Source: Aldrovandia affinis
Taxonomy: Eukaryota; Chordata; Actinopteri; Notacanthiformes; Halosauridae
Direction: 5' to 3'
NCBI GenBank assembly: GCA_029706075.1
Contig: JAINUG010000114.1
Location: 2,418,001 to 2,482,000, forward strand
Length of the DNA: 64,000 bases
In this document: piece by piece, positions 46,580 through 60,282 of the stretch
Numbering within the stretch: position 1 is the stretch's first letter
How the letters are laid out: each line of letters opens with the position of its first letter
The notes under the pieces: model-generated
Seen by the model: the letters and a program-made list of their open reading frames with translations, nothing else
Database searches by the model: none
What the model was told of the DNA's origin: nothing
Made by a program: the position numbers and the translations under genes

Positions 46580-49500
46580 TTAGTTGAGCTCAGGTGTCAC
46601 TCAATCTTGCTTCTGATAAGACGCCTGGAGACCAGTCACTGAGAGACAATCAAGCGGAGTGTTTGAAATGTTTTAGACCCCAGTTGCTACCCAGAATCCT
46701 TCAACCCCTCAGATGGAGAGAAAGGGAGAGTCAGTCTCCTTAATACATCTCTTTGCTCCTTAAGGACCTGATCCAATATACTGATGAATACAGGGAGACC
46801 TGCTTCACATTAAGGTTGACTTCAGGGAGACCTATTATTCATGAAGGCCTGGTCCAACTTAAGGTTGATTTCAGGAATCTGTATTCATCATATACAGCCT
46901 CAGAAAGACACAATTGAGCAGAAATTTGTATCCAACAGCATTCAATAATAACAGCAATTTTGTTTCTCTGGCCATTGTTTTCCACAGGGGGAGGGTGGGG
47001 GGGTGCGGCAGGGGTGTATAATAGCCACCCTTAAATAGCCTTTGAATTGTTGCTGTGGCCTGTTCAGTGTTCTGGTCACCAGTGATTCAGAAAGGCAGGA
47101 TTGTGTGGGGAGTAACTTGAGCATCTCATTCAGTGCCGATTCAATCAGCCGGTAAAAGCCTCCTTTATGTGACGGCAAAGGGCAGGACCCCTGTAAAAAA
47201 GAACTGCATGTTACCATGGTTTACTGAGCTCCTTATCAATGCAAACCTACAGTAATCACAGGTCGAGGAACAGTGGAGCTCGTACCATTCACGCCATCAG
47301 TGTTTGTCAGTAGATCGGAGTTGTTGGAGGATGGGAGCAGAGTATCCGCAGGTACATCACTGTGGGAGGACACACTGCTCCCCCACATTGCATTGTAGGG
47401 GTTACTATGGAGATGAATCAAATCTTTATCAGCCTAAAGTCACTGTTCTTGGCTGGAGATGATGTCCTGTGACTTGAAAGCACAAGGATATGGCTGTGTC
47501 TGAACACTTTGCCCAAGCAGGGAAAAATGACAGTAACATCATATATGAAGCTCAGTGGGTTTGCCCAATATGTATACATGCACCTACACACAAAAGAGCT
47601 GAGAAAATGGGTCTGTGGTAAAGAAAATTGAGATAAACAAGAAGAGAGCAATACATATGTTTTGCCAGTGGATGGCAGTGTTATCTCACATTTTTACATA
47701 GGCATTAAAATAGGCACTGCATCTCAGCGACCCTACGAAAGCAAAAGATTCATAAAATTAATCTTTATTAATTATTTTATGCACATGAAAATCCTACTAC
47801 ATCAAATTATTAATGAATCGCAGTATTTTCCATATCATGTTCATGGTTTTGTCCCTTTGCAAGGCAACAGGTGACCTCAATACAAGTCCTCAGATTAATT
47901 TCACATATTTCTATCAGGGTCACACATCTATCACATCCATGGTGGGTCTTTACTTGTCAAATATTTGTCTCTAAAGTCTGTGGACAGCATATATACTTGT
48001 TGTTATTATCTACATCTCAGTGACTGCAGCATGTTTTCAGGGAGATGCAATGGAACATTATGATTTATATAAATGGAAATTTCTCCAATATTTGTAAGCA
48101 CAAACATATGCACCAAACTGCTAGCTCATACTTAGTCTATGCGCTGATTCACAACCATGTGTCTTCACTGTCACAGGCTCCTCGCAAGCTCAACATTCAC
48201 ACAAGAGAATTAAGATTTAGCTGATTAGGAAGTTGAGTTGGAGTGGGTTGCCAGGTTGTCATAATCAGATTGGAATTTTTTTTCATTTGGTGTTTTTTAG
48301 TTTGTTTTGTTGATTATCACAGCTGGCTGTAATAGCAGTAAATAGGAGAGAGCCAATACTGACAAATTACTATATCACAGCTATCTGACACTTCTATAAA
48401 TGGGTGAGAACTAAACAAAAAAAGACAAAAGGAATATTTAAAATTAATGTCTGGATGGGTAAAAGAGATGGAAAATGAGGAATGAAACATTTTTTTCCAC
48501 CTTTTGTCATGCCATTCCCCACCCACAGTCCTATAGGACATGTTCCTAATTCCTGGTATATTTATTGCCGGCAAAAAGACAGGAGGTGAAAAGAAAACAG
48601 TGAAGTGTCAGATATATTTGACAGCACACGCAGGAGAACTCTGCTCTGGTTTTGCTTGGCTGCCACACAGACAGACCCACAGAGTAACCTATCTACAGCC
48701 TTCTTTCATGTGGTGGGACAACTCTGGCAGGGGGGGAGGTAGCTTCAGTCACAACATGAAATGGTATTTATATGCACATCAGAATACAGTCTGTCCCCTC
48801 AAAAACACAAATACAGGTATATATATACAGTATCATGAGGCTGCTTTGACATTATCTTCGTACCTGTGCTTTTCATCTGTCTGGGGATGAATACAGTTTA
48901 TTCTGTTCTTTACTATTCTATACATTCATGTGTGATACTGCATAAAGGAAATACTCAAAGTGACACCTTGTTAGAACCTGGTTGAACAAAACCCCAGTCA
49001 AGTGCCTTTCCAATGTGACACCACTGAAGCAGCTGCTTTGTGTGATGAAATTAACAGTCACTGTGTACAACACAGCCCACCTCCACAGCCCAGGACACAC
49101 AAAAGCCACCTAAAAAGGCTATGGTGCCACAGCAAACTTGTGAGAACACTATGCTAACACTGTGCAATATTATTACTTCCGGCTACCAGCAGCATAGGCT
49201 TGTGGGTAATAAAGTAGCATGCTAGTATCTACCAGTAACCCTGAGAGCAATTAGTGCAGATTAACCCAGAGGGGCCTCTAATACACTCCCTGCTCACACA
49301 GCTGGAGTATTTACCTCTGGGGTTTAAGTGAGAGGGAGGAGTACCCTTAAGCTGTTCTCTCTGGGTCATTAATTCTACTCTGTGCCACTTATTAGAGAGA
49401 TAGAAGTAGAGGCAATAGCAACCACAGGCCCTGTTTATGTTCTTCCATGACGCTGGACCCCTGGCGGGATGCCCCTCTGTGTCTATCTGTTAAATTAACG

Positions 49501-49880
49501 GTGTCTCCTGAGTAGAGATGTGCCATGCTGGGGGAGCCCCTGTCAGTCAGCACCGCCAGAGGCCAAATTCAGGGGGATGAGAACACTTTAATCCCTGATC
49601 GCTTTCAGTGGGACCACCGACAAACAAACACTGACCACAACGGGGAATGGCCTCAAAATACCAACATGTGGACCAATCCACACTCTCTTTCTCTTTATTT
49701 TTCTCTCAACAACCATAACAATATTACTTCTACTATAATGATTATGATTTGGGCTTCAGTTGTCGCTCTCCTTCAGGCTTTGATAGTTGGTTATGTACTG
49801 TGGTGCCAAAAATCTCCACTCCTAGAGAGACACATTCACGCTCACTGACTTTCTGACAGAGTTGGGAAAATTAGGAAAAT
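46580..49880. other. unassigned DNA
   Basis: No exon or repeat family is recognised. ORFs up to 116 residues (48540-48890) have no domain. Confidence 0.4.
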
Positions 49881-49883
49881 ATA

Positions 49884-50275
49884 CAGTAGGTAACTGGCAA
49901 AATAAATAACAAAACAGCTTCAATGCGCCTTGGAATAGATTCTACAAATGTCTGGGACTCTATTGGATGGATGCAACACCATTCATCCACAAGAAATTCC
50001 ATCATTTGGTGTTTTATTGATGGTGGTGGAAAATGTCGCTCAGGAATCTCCCATAAGTGTTCAACTGGGTTGAGATCTGGTGACTGATATGGCCATGGCA
50101 TATTATTTACATTGTTTTTATGCTCATGAAACCATTCAGTGATGCCCTGTGGATGCAGGCATTGTCATCCTGGAAGAGAACACTCCCATCAGGATAGAAA
50201 TGCAGGATAGAAAATATATATATATATTTCAATTTGAGGAAGAACATTTTTATAATTAATTTGTATTTGTTGCAC
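49884..50275 (-). mobile_element. partial Tc1/mariner element, same family as 21815
   Basis: The left end reads CAGTAGGTAACTGGCAAAAT after TA. On the minus strand it encodes a decayed piece, [20 protein letters not shown], and FYPDGSVLFQDDNACIHRA, which matches the D-36-E transposase at 23.3-23.65 kb. The right end is lost near an AT run at about 50215-50228. Confidence 0.8.
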
Positions 50276-50279
50276 CTGG

Positions 50280-53200
50280 TGACAAATATAATGCAGCTCT
50301 CTCTTACTCTCCTGTTGGTTGCAGTGTGATCACAGCCTGTCCTGTGGCTACCTAAATATTTTATCAAGAGTTTTCTCAATTATATTATATTCAAAGTATA
50401 TTTTCTCTTTAGTTCCAGGTAGCATGCAATTTTTGGAACTTTTGTTTGTTTCTCAGTGAATAATGTAGTTGTATTTCTGTTGTGTTATAATTTGTTTGAC
50501 TGTAATTGTTTCTGTGTCTATTGTCTATTAATGAGGCTGATTTGTGTTTGTACCATAGAGGTTAGTGCTGGTTAGGTTATTTCAATCAACCATTGGAATT
50601 TCAAGGCTTTATTATAATTGTAATGGGGTTCACTGCTTTGAAAGTTTCAAGATGATTTACCTAATTCTGGCCAGTGTATATTCTTAGGCATTTTCCTCTG
50701 TGCATGGAGGGTGCTTTTGCGGAACTAAACTAGGCAGGGCATTGGGTGTTTGTCACATTTATCAAAATCTTGATAAATGGAACCTACACTTGAGTTATGA
50801 AACTGCTATAGAGCTGAATTTGATTTCAATAGCTGATTCGAATATTTTCAGCCAAATCATAATTAGTATATCTATTTGGAGTTTTCTTCTTAAAACATAA
50901 AATGTCCCTATTGTGCTTTCTCATTAAGTATATCCACAGCAGCTACATCCACACAAGCTGTCTGGGATGTGTTTTTTTATTTGTCAGCATAGTAAAGTTA
51001 TGTGTGATTTATTTCCTGAGATCTGGATATATTCTGGAAAATTATTACTTTTTTAAAAGATTTCCGTCAGGGCCCAAGTCTGGCAGTATTGCTATAGCAA
51101 ATCCTGCTGGATTCTTCTACAGCTACTTTCTCTAACGGTTCCTCTCTCTCTCTCCTGCTTCCTCTTCCTCCCACAATTACTTGCTATCTTTCTCTCTTTC
51201 TCATCTTCTCATCTCATCTTTACATCTATTTATTTAAAGCTACGGAGGGTGTTCAGACCGCTACCATAATGGCCCATTGTACTAGATACTCTGCCCTTCT
51301 AGTCGCCTGATGGAACACCTGACTTATTTCCACAGGGCTGCAATGTTTACATGCCAGACAAAAGAGCAGAAAAAGAAATTGCTGTTCTTGTGCAGAGGAA
51401 AATAACGAGGACAAGAGGACAATGAGGACAATTCATTGTCACCATGCCTGCATTTGTTCACTCCTAATGTCTAGTGAGGACATTCCTGATGATTCTGATT
51501 CATTCCTTGCTGCTTCTGCAGTGCTCCAGAAATGCTTTTTTTTTTTTAAACAGCATCCATCCAAAATGCTTTTCCTGAACAAGGCTGCTACAGCCAAAAT
51601 TTCAAGGGCTCCTCTTGCCAGTCTGCTTCTATTGGGTTCTAGAGGCAGGAGACAGGCTTGTCACGCCACTTTGAAGTACGCGTGGCATGCAAGGCCACAT
51701 CTGGAGCGGTGAGTGGAGTGAAGGGGAATAATGAGGTGATTGTGATTCATTTGAGTGGCTGTCCCAGGATCTGTCTAAACTCATGTCAGCACATCAGGCC
51801 AGAGGAGTTGGCCCCAGACCGTGGAGGCCCTGGTTCCTGTATGCCCAGACACAGGCAGGGTCAGGCCACACCCACAGAAGACATGCAGTGACAGTATTTC
51901 ACCGGGGATCAGATTTTACTGGGTTTAACAGCAGCAGAAGTAAACCACATACTCTCACATTTCTTTTCTTGAAGCAGGGGAGACTGGGGGGGATAACAGC
52001 CGGATAGTTTTTTAGTCACTGCACCAAGAGCCTGAGGGTTTACATGTCTGATGACTTGTGGTTTGTCTTTTGCGGTGAGCGGAGGGGATGAAAAAGAAAG
52101 ACTGCACTGGGGTTGTAGATCTTAATGTGAGGAAGCAAAACCATCCCGAATGTCTGCAGCAACTGGACACCAATGCTCTGTGAACGTATAGGTTACATTC
52201 ATGGTAGGAATAAAATTGGCTGAGATAAATTCTAGTTACTTTAGAAGTACATGGGACACACCTTGTAAGAGGGCAGTGTTGTGCATGTGGCAAAAGCTCA
52301 TCCATAGCAGGAAAGGTTTTGAGCCCTTTAAGAATGAAACAAACTTTCGAGGGATGTTGTGGTAGCTCACTTCTGTCTGCGTCTTTGGTTTCAATTATTG
52401 TGGTCTATCTAAGTGGATCAGATTACCAGTAATACAATGACTGAAAAACACATCATTTCATTATGCATCTAATGGCTATATTTTCTGTCTAGCATTTCTT
52501 TAAATGCCATGATGAGATCAAGTAAAGGAAACTACTAAATGAGTTAAATGTGGTTGTTTACAAGTAACAGGTAAGATGTAAAACTGTACAGGTTTTATAG
52601 CGTCATAGCATTTGTCTAGTCAAGTGTGTTTTCTGATAAAACATCAGATTTAATGATGCAGAAAGATTATAGTAAGGGACATTCAGAATTGATTATACCT
52701 GTAGACAGAGACTTCAGTGGCAGCAACAATGAGCTGTGATATGGATCAGGAAGAAAACCTCTCTCTTACCTTATCACAAAACCTCTCTCTAACCTTATCA
52801 CACTTGCACTCTACCTCCACTGTTAGTGAACAGAAACAGCTTAATTATGAATAAAGAAAATGAAATGCAGGCAAAATACACAGCTATTTTATGAAGAGAG
52901 GTTATACAAACTACAAGATAAACATGTAAAGAAAACTAAAATAAATGGATAAAAAGCAATTATCTCTCCCTGAATCTTTAAGTCTCAGAATCTCAGAACC
53001 TCTCAACTCATAAAAAGCTTTTGTATGGTTACAGGTAATTTTTTATACTTGTGACATTTCATTGCATCTGTCACAAGGCAAGCAGAGAGGTCACATTTAC
53101 AGGGCAGAGTTAGTTACATAGGAAACTTCTTAAAGGGCCAGCAGATCTAGACTGCTGCATTACCATAGAGGCCTGCTTGTTTTGCAGGCTTCGGCAGGGA

Positions 53201-54405
53201 TCGCCTGCTAACAAGGCTGCAGATGAGGAGGTCTGAAAGCAGCATCTCTGCTGTCCTGAGAGATGCTGCCTGCTGTGGGCTCAATAGGACTCTGATTAAG
53301 AAGGAGGTGTCAAAATATTTGTCAGGGACCGGAGCCCTGACACAGCGGGGCCCCAGCAGTCCATTCTGTCTCACTGCCTGATGAAGCATAGGGGTGGGGC
53401 TGCTGTGGGGAGAGCGTCAGCCACTGCCCAGGATATCAGGTGCTTTTAATTGACTACAGATCGGGGAGGGCTGGCCGGGGGGGGGGGGTGCTCTGCCTGC
53501 ACTACAGGGGACAGCCTGAGGTATCAGCCAGGGCCCACATGAAAGGCAGGCTATAGAATAAACATATCTGTAATTAAAGCAGAACATTGTATCTGCTGCT
53601 GAGGAAGAGAGAGAGGGAAGGAGAGAGAGGCAGAGAGAGAGAGATAGACAAAGAGAGAAGGGAAGGAGAGAAAGTATGAGAGGGTGGAGAGAGAGGGGTT
53701 TCATCCTCCTATGTTGTATCAAGAATGAAAGGATATGATCCTGTTACTGGCTTTGGGATGGAGAATTGAGTGTGTCTTGGTGTGCGTGTGTGTGCATGTG
53801 TGTGTTCCTTTGTGTTTGCATGTAGACCAGGGTGAGGGCTTTTCATATGAATCTTACGATTCCACTGAATGAATTTACCAACTTGTTCACTGCCAGAACT
53901 CAATGACTATATGTCGATTTCAGGCACGGACTATTTCAACAAACTTTGACCTCATTCATTCAATTAATTTTGTTATTGACCTGGAATACCCATGTCTTCT
54001 TTCCAGAATCACTGGCATGTACACATTAAATCAGCAGCCCAAAGGTGCAAATGCACGAATTTGTATTCACTTTAATCATTTATGCAGATTTCTCCTAGGG
54101 GTTTGTGTGTCAGTTGTTTTTTAATCATACATGCATTGCTTGAGAAACCAATGATTATGGGATTTTTCAATGGCGGATATTCGCGGTATATAATATCCTT
54201 TCTTTACGTATTGCAGCCGTGCATATACAAGGGACCATTTAAAGGCCACATTTTTGGTCTGTATAAACAAAACGGACCGATATGAGCGTCTGGGTCAGAT
54301 TACTCACAGTAGCTTGAGTCTAGCCTGATAAAGAGGGTTTTTTATACTCCAAGGAGCCATTCTAATACCCTATTTTTGCATGATAAATCAAATGACAATG
54401 TAAAC
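50280..54405. other. unassigned DNA
   Basis: No host exon is recognised. A tandem pair of AAAACCTCTCTCT(A/T)ACCTTATCACA units is at about 52755-52803. A GA-rich block is at 53600-53700 and a G-run at 53478-53488. Confidence 0.4.
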
Positions 54406-54410
54406 CTGCA

Positions 54411-54469
54411 CTTGTTAAAAAAGTAACAGTAAGTTTTTAACAAGTGAAGGTTACTTCACTTGTTAAAAA
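54411..54469. repeat. overlapping inverted repeats
   Basis: A 15-bp perfect stem (54434-54448 with 54455-54469, loop GGTTAC) shares its left arm with a second stem using CTTGTTAAAAA at 54411. Either hairpin could form, not both. It may be a MITE end. Confidence 0.85.
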
Positions 54470-54474
54470 AAAAT

Positions 54475-57400
54475 TGACTGTTATTTTTATGTGTGCTCAT
54501 ATGTCACATATTCGTGTATTTTTGTACTGTTATTTGTTTACGTCTGTACATTTGCAAGGGTAAAGTTGTTAGCTCATATATAAAAACAGACTGCTACGAA
54601 ATTATTTTCATCATGTACATGTAATGTGGGATTTATATTTGTAATACTTGGAAGTAGACGAGCTGATGAGGCTTTATTTTTCAACGGAATTGAATTAATA
54701 AAAATGTGTTAATATAAACTATTAAAACTCAAGTGTGCCAGCAAGGGTCGGCGCTGTTTCTTTTCCTTTTTTCCAAAAAACATTTATTCGTTGCATCTTT
54801 TAGCTTGCTTGAGAATGACTTATTTTTAAAACTATTTTTAGACTTCAAACTGTTGCTACGGTTCTTGTCGTTGTTCTTCTTGTTGTCCATTACAATAAAT
54901 TATGCTTTTATGTTCAGAATGAATTTGATTGCCCATGCGAAGGATGTAAGTTTGCTTGCCTCAGAAGTAATTACATGTTTATTACTGTCACGGTCTCAGC
55001 ATTGGAACTTTGGAGCATCATTATCTCATCTGCGTGTCATTACCGAGTCCAATACTTGGTGATTTCCGTGCCTAATGTGCAGAAATGGACTCGTGGTGCT
55101 CAAAATGAACAATGTCATCATTGCGACTTTTTAAAAAATGTGCGGGGTCCGCTGTGTGTGACTCACTAATGGAAAACTTAAGACGTTTATAATTGAAAGT
55201 TAGAATTAGTATCTCTTCCGTACCTTGAGTTTTTGTGGTCTCCTGACTCAAGAAGAAGTCAATCGGACTGTGTGTAGGGCTTGTGGGCATTACACACCTT
55301 TTAGATAGCGGCTATCAGAGCTATCAGTTCAGGGTATACCAAATGCAGCGTGCTTCATATATGTTTTCTACTATTGTTTAAAAAAAGTGCCATTTTATTT
55401 CTACAAATATGTTTTCATCATTAAATAATAAAAAAGTTTCAGTGCCTGATGTTGGACATTTTGAATTCAGGTCCTACCAAAGGCTGTTTACTATTCAACA
55501 TTTACTATAACTAGTACTATAACTATGTCTTCTTAATGCCACAGAAACCGTTACAAGGTCTGACCTCTTTAAGGCTTAAATACAGCATCCATTATATACT
55601 GATAATTATTATAGCAATTCAAGGGAATATGACAGACAGGGTGGCAAAATTTGTGTTTTAATTCCACCTGTAACCTTTCTCACCACCCACTCATGTACAA
55701 TGTATATTTATTTATTTATTATTTTGAAATGTACTTTCAGTTGCAGTTTCTTTTGCTCCACTTTGTTAAAGTTTCACACTTTTCCTCCCAGACATCACCT
55801 TGGCCCCATATGATGGATTCAAAAATCAGTCCACATGTCATAATTCATCCAGATTCCTTTAGCGTCTCCAACATTTGTAAAACGTTTTTTCTCCTTCTAT
55901 GTTTCTTCGATAAATCAACAGGCCTGGTGCAAGCTTGCCCCATAGCTCCTACTGGAAACGCAATGAGATGAGGGACGCCTGGCCTTTGCACTCCGGGAGT
56001 CTGAAAACACCAGGGCCTGGTGGATTCTGGGACTTTTTTTGAGTGATGGGACCCCGCTGATGCAAACATCACTTCCTGTGTGTTACAACGATGAAGGAAA
56101 AACATACAGAGTCTTTGTGTTGACACCCAGGCTCCGTGGTGATCTATGCTTTCCATATTTGTGACACAAAATCAGGAGGGAGACTAATGCAGGTCTTTGA
56201 CACGTTTAGCATAATTCACCAGGAACTCCCTAAAAGTCCCCGAGACACACACTGCCTCTAAGTAAGAAACACAAATACAGTCTCATCAATTCCTCAGTCA
56301 GGCTTAGACGCAGTCATGCACTCTCACCTACTTGTAATCTAATCACACAAGGGAACGAACGTTCTGTTGAGAAGGAAAAAGCCTTTTATTAATGTTATCA
56401 TCTTTGTGAAAGGCTGTGTTCATGTAATCCAATGATCGTATTGACGTTGAAAACATGGCTCGGTGATCCAATTTCTCTTATTTAATTAGGGGGGTCACAA
56501 ACATATCCTCTGTATCAATATCTTGCAAGACTGTCTTGGCTCACCGTATGACTCTGCAAGACGTTGGATGCGGGCCAACGTCAGTCACGAATCTTGGCTG
56601 AGAAGGGAAAAAATGCCTGAGAAATGCATGGATCATGAAGTCACTATAATGGCCAACGTTCCGCACTGCGTAGGCCGGATATTCCATTTGTCACACTGCT
56701 GAGATGTAACTGCACCTCGGGACCCCAAACCCTGCCCCCCCCCCCCAGCCCTCCAAGTTCCATTTTCAGTTCCAGTCTGGGGACCCTCAGTTGTCCGCAG
56801 CACGGCCTACTCTTCTGGAGGCGATGGAGCGGAGAGCTAATGAAACGTTCATCCCTTTCTAATAAAGTGACAGTGTGGGAGGTGTCTGGCACTGCTGCAC
56901 AGAAGAGGGCTCGTGCTGTTGATGAAATGCTCTTGGCCTGTTGTGTGCTGTGTGTGTGTGTGTGTGTTGAGGGGAGTGTCTATGTTCTGGCTCTGTGAGA
57001 GGGGGGGTTGGGCGAGATACTGTGCTTGTGTGTGGGGGGGTCATCCCGCTGTCATCACAGCCCTTGGTGGGTGCGTGGCTCCCCAGGGCAGTGAAAAGAA
57101 GGTCCCGTATGCAAGAGCATATGCAAATAACACGTTGTCCGTAGCTCTGCCTTTTCAGGGTCCTCAACTACTGTCCCTGAAAGGAAGCCATACAGGATAC
57201 AGAGTAACAATACATTTTCAATTTGGTTGATATTTATCCAAATAATTATATTTGTAAATGTTAAAAAAACTATGTTGTATACTGTAGATGGTCTGGTCTT
57301 TGTTTTGGTAAATACTTCCTGTTTCAGTTCTGAGCATTTTGGAGTTAAATGTCTGTATCCTTGCAACTTGGCTGGGGTGGTGTTCTGAGCGATCCCTCTC

Positions 57401-57865
57401 CCAGCTGCCCCCCACCCCAGCACACTCCCCCACAGGAGTGCTTTATTAATGGCTGTGGTTAACCTCACAAGGTCAAATCCATTCGGCCCGCTGACGGATA
57501 GTGTCTGCCGAGTTTGCGTCTGCCGAGCTCGCCCAGGGATGTTTTCGCACACGCGTGCATGCCGCGCAGGAACATTCATCTCTACGCGATCGAGCGGCCA
57601 ATCACTGCTTCGGCAAAAGTTGAAAGACCCCCTGAGGGCAACTGATGGCCAAACAGATACTGCGAAGAGTTCACTCTGCGAGAGATTACACATGTCCCTT
57701 ATTCACTAATACAAAACACCCTCTCACCTCGCCACTCCCACTCTCAGCTTCACCTGCAATGGACTCACAGATATTTTTTAAGGCCTTCCCTATTTCTAAA
57801 ATAAACCCTTCCACTCCAGAGGGAGAAGGAGAGTAGAGAACTCGGTTGATTATGGCTAATTGAGG
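54475..57865. other. unassigned DNA, GC-richer from 56.6 to 57.7 kb
   Basis: A GC-richer block with short C and TG runs lies at 56.7-57.0 kb and 57.4-57.7 kb. No exon can be supported. An ORF of 212 residues on the minus strand (57055-57693) has no domain. Confidence 0.4.
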
Positions 57866-57868
57866 TCA

Positions 57869-57904
57869 TTTAGATTTTTAATTTTTTAAAATTAAAAATC
57901 TAAA
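57869..57904. repeat. 17-bp AT-rich palindrome
   Basis: TTTAGATTTTTAATTTT is followed after two bases by its exact reverse complement. It could extrude as a cruciform. The arms also contain homeodomain-type TTAATT words. Confidence 0.95.
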
Positions 57905-57909
57905 AACAG

Positions 57910-58523
57910 TACCACCAGGGCCAAGATATCCGATGGGACATTTGAGCATATTTACAAGAAGTGAATCAAAAAGTTCTGGATATCAACAGCAGCAAATGCA
58001 GTAAACGTGCAAGGAGAACTGAGAACTAAGAACTGGTCACCTTTTACTCAGTGAATAGAAGGCTTTCAGAACAGTTTAGACAGATGGGCTTCCTCTTCAA
58101 ACTACTGAAAGCTTTCAAAACTTCAAAAAGCAAAACCCTTTCCAAAAATGCAAATGCTTTGTATTCAGAGAACATGCCATGTCATATTCTTGATCAACAG
58201 CATACGTTTAATTACCAGATTGGAAAGAAATGCCCCTAAAAACGCAAATTCAGAGATGTCTATCTGTGCATCTGACATGAGTTTCAGCTCTAATTCAATC
58301 AGCAGTATGATTCATATGGACTAGTTTTCCTTGAGAAGCCAGGAGATGCAATCTTTCAAAGGAAGTGACCTCACACACTAACTGACTGGACATGGCTATG
58401 ACAGCTGTCTGAAGATGCATGCAAGAGATATTTGCTTGTTTTCCTTTTTTTGTGTGTGTGTTTATGTATGTGTGCATGTGCGTTCATGTGTATGTGTGTG
58501 CATTTATGTGTGCAGAAGGAGTG

Positions 58524-58565
<42 letters not shown>

Positions 58566-59350
58566 GTGTGTAGGAGGAGTGGGTGGGGGTGTTGTCACAT
58601 CAGTGGTGAGATTGCAGGAAGGGTTACAATATTTTAAATGTATCATGGGTCTTTAATTAACACAATCACTCCAATAGGGAAATGTTACCTCCCCGACCCC
58701 CAAAAATCCTTGGATATGATTTTGATCATCATTAATATGTTGCTACAATATTGTACTCCAGATGTACAGTTCATGATTGATAAATAGTTGCAGCACCCAT
58801 CATCTCACCCAAAATTCCAAACATTAAAAATGATAGAGATTAACACACTGAATCAAAATGTAGAAGGGAAATTCATTTAAAATGAGGTCATTTAAATGTT
58901 CTGTTTTGTTTCACAAACAGATATACCACACTCATATGTATGCATCCACACGGACAAACCCTGTCCCCATATACAAAAACACACATATACACAAATACAC
59001 ATATGCAGGCACATAAACATACACATATGTACATGTTCTCATTAAAGATGTGTAAACCCAAATAAAAAAATCAGATACCACCATTCCTTCTTTTTGTATT
59101 TTAATTTCATGTGCTTAAAAAATGCATATTACAAAAGACTAACTACATCCTGTTTGTGCTGCAACACAAAACAGATGCAGTTCATGAAGAATACACAGCT
59201 TTGCTGCAAAGCACACAGACATATGTTAGTATGTCAATTGATTTTATCTCAGAGCTGAAATTCCTGAGCTGGGAGTGAGAATAAGATTTGTATGGTAAAA
59301 ATTAAAAACAATCTCCAATAATCTGCACACATCTATGTGGCTCTCATGAA
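57910..59350. other. unassigned DNA downstream of alx1
   Basis: A TG microsatellite is at 58528-58564 with TG-rich flanks from 58450. A CA-rich stretch is at 58930-59030. No gene is recognised. Confidence 0.4.
58528..58564. repeat. (TG)n microsatellite
   Basis: A run of about 18 TG units with TG-rich flanks on the left. Confidence 0.9.
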
Positions 59351-59361
59351 GACAATATTTT

Positions 59362-59367
59362 TTTATT
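59362..59367 (-). promoter_or_regulatory. candidate alx1 polyadenylation signal
   Basis: TTTATT on the plus strand gives AATAAA on the minus strand. By eye it is the first such hexamer downstream of the alx1 stop, about 595 nt away. It would give a 3' UTR of roughly 600 nt that includes a UAA-type trinucleotide run. No cDNA evidence is available, so this is a guess from position only. Confidence 0.3.
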
Positions 59368-59836
59368 TATCAGTTATTTATAGAATTGCATAGTAATATT
59401 TTAGCTGCAGGTTTTTCCCCCCCATAAAACTGATGTTGCTAAAAAACTGCCATTGTTTGTGCAACAAACTCTTAAGGCCTCTATTCAGTCTGACCGCAAT
59501 GAGCTTTGAGTCAAACCACAATGCATTTTATCATTTAAACAGTCAATTTAAGAAAGCGTTACTTTTGAAATTTCTGAAACTTCACACAGATTTTTTCCAG
59601 TAATTTCAGAATTTGCCAAACTCATATTGTTGTGCAGGAGATAAAAATGGCCATCACTTCATTATTGCTCCAGGTTAGGTTCAAAGTGCTTTTAAGGTAG
59701 ATTGTACAGAGCCTTAAGCATGCTTTACCAGATGCTCTATAGTCACCTGTATATGAAATGTACTTTCCCAACTGTGAGAAGTCCTCATACAGAGCACTGA
59801 TGTACTTTGGCAAGTAAAATACTCACCATACCTTAC

Positions 59837-59876
<40 letters not shown>

Positions 59877-59877
59877 G
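59837..59877. repeat. (TTA)n microsatellite in the presumed alx1 3' UTR
   Basis: About 13 TTA units in a row lie roughly 85 nt past the alx1 stop codon on the gene's 3' side. If the transcript extends beyond this point it would contain a UAA repeat. Confidence 0.85.
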
Positions 59878-59961
59878 TATGATACTTTTTTACCACATTG
59901 CTGCTGTTGTTGTTATTAACACAGTTATTAATACGATGGTTTCTGCCGCACCTCCTAATGT

Positions 59962-60282
59962 TCACATTGCCCAGGAGATGTTGGCTGTGTGCTCTTTGGC
60001 CTTCATCCGCAACACCGCAATGCTTGATGACCGCCTCTCAAATTCAGGCTTGGTCTCGAAGGCGTGCCCGTTGGGAGGTGGGGTGAGGAGGGAGTCGGTG
60101 AAGAAGTTGTTGAGGGAGACATGGCCAAACTGGTTCTGCTGGTTGGGGAACCCCACGTAGCCGTGCTCTCCACGGGGCGAGTGAGGATATGAGGTCATGC
60201 AGGGGGAGGAGCCCCGTGGGATCATGCAGGAAGACACCACGGAGCCACTAGGGGTTGGACCCGCCCACAAATTGTTGGGAAT
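59962..60282 (-). CDS. alx1: alx1 last coding exon with OAR domain
   Basis: The terminal exon encodes 106 residues plus a TGA stop (59962-59964). The acceptor is a TTTCCCACAG tract immediately upstream of ATT (I-P-N-N-L-W-A-G). The segment contains a Ser/Pro-rich transactivation part ([23 protein letters not shown]) and then [17 protein letters not shown]. The final stretch, [20 protein letters not shown] and onward to ISWAM, is the OAR (aristaless) domain, which modulates DNA binding and activation in this family. It is nearly identical to tetrapod ALX1. A short Pro-run replaces the residues usually found before NGHAFETK. The reading frame is intact, so this is a live gene rather than a pseudogene. 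The upstream exons are in the same orientation at the right edge. Confidence 0.97.
   Translation of the reverse strand: MPNNLWAGPTPSGSVVSSCMIPRGSSPCMTSYPHSPRGEHGYVGFPNQQNQFGHVSLNNFFTDSLLTPPPNGHAFETKPEFERRSSSIAVLRMKAKEHTANISWAM

Noticed and set aside
51422-51891. Two plus-strand ORFs of 96 and 77 residues
   Set aside because: No domain, overlapping frames and a T-run inside. Treated as chance.
57055-57693. A 212-residue minus-strand ORF downstream of alx1
   Set aside because: No domain or family resemblance. The composition changes sharply from GC-rich to AT-rich along it, and it probably reflects chance openness. RNA-seq coverage or a protein match in another fish would reverse this.
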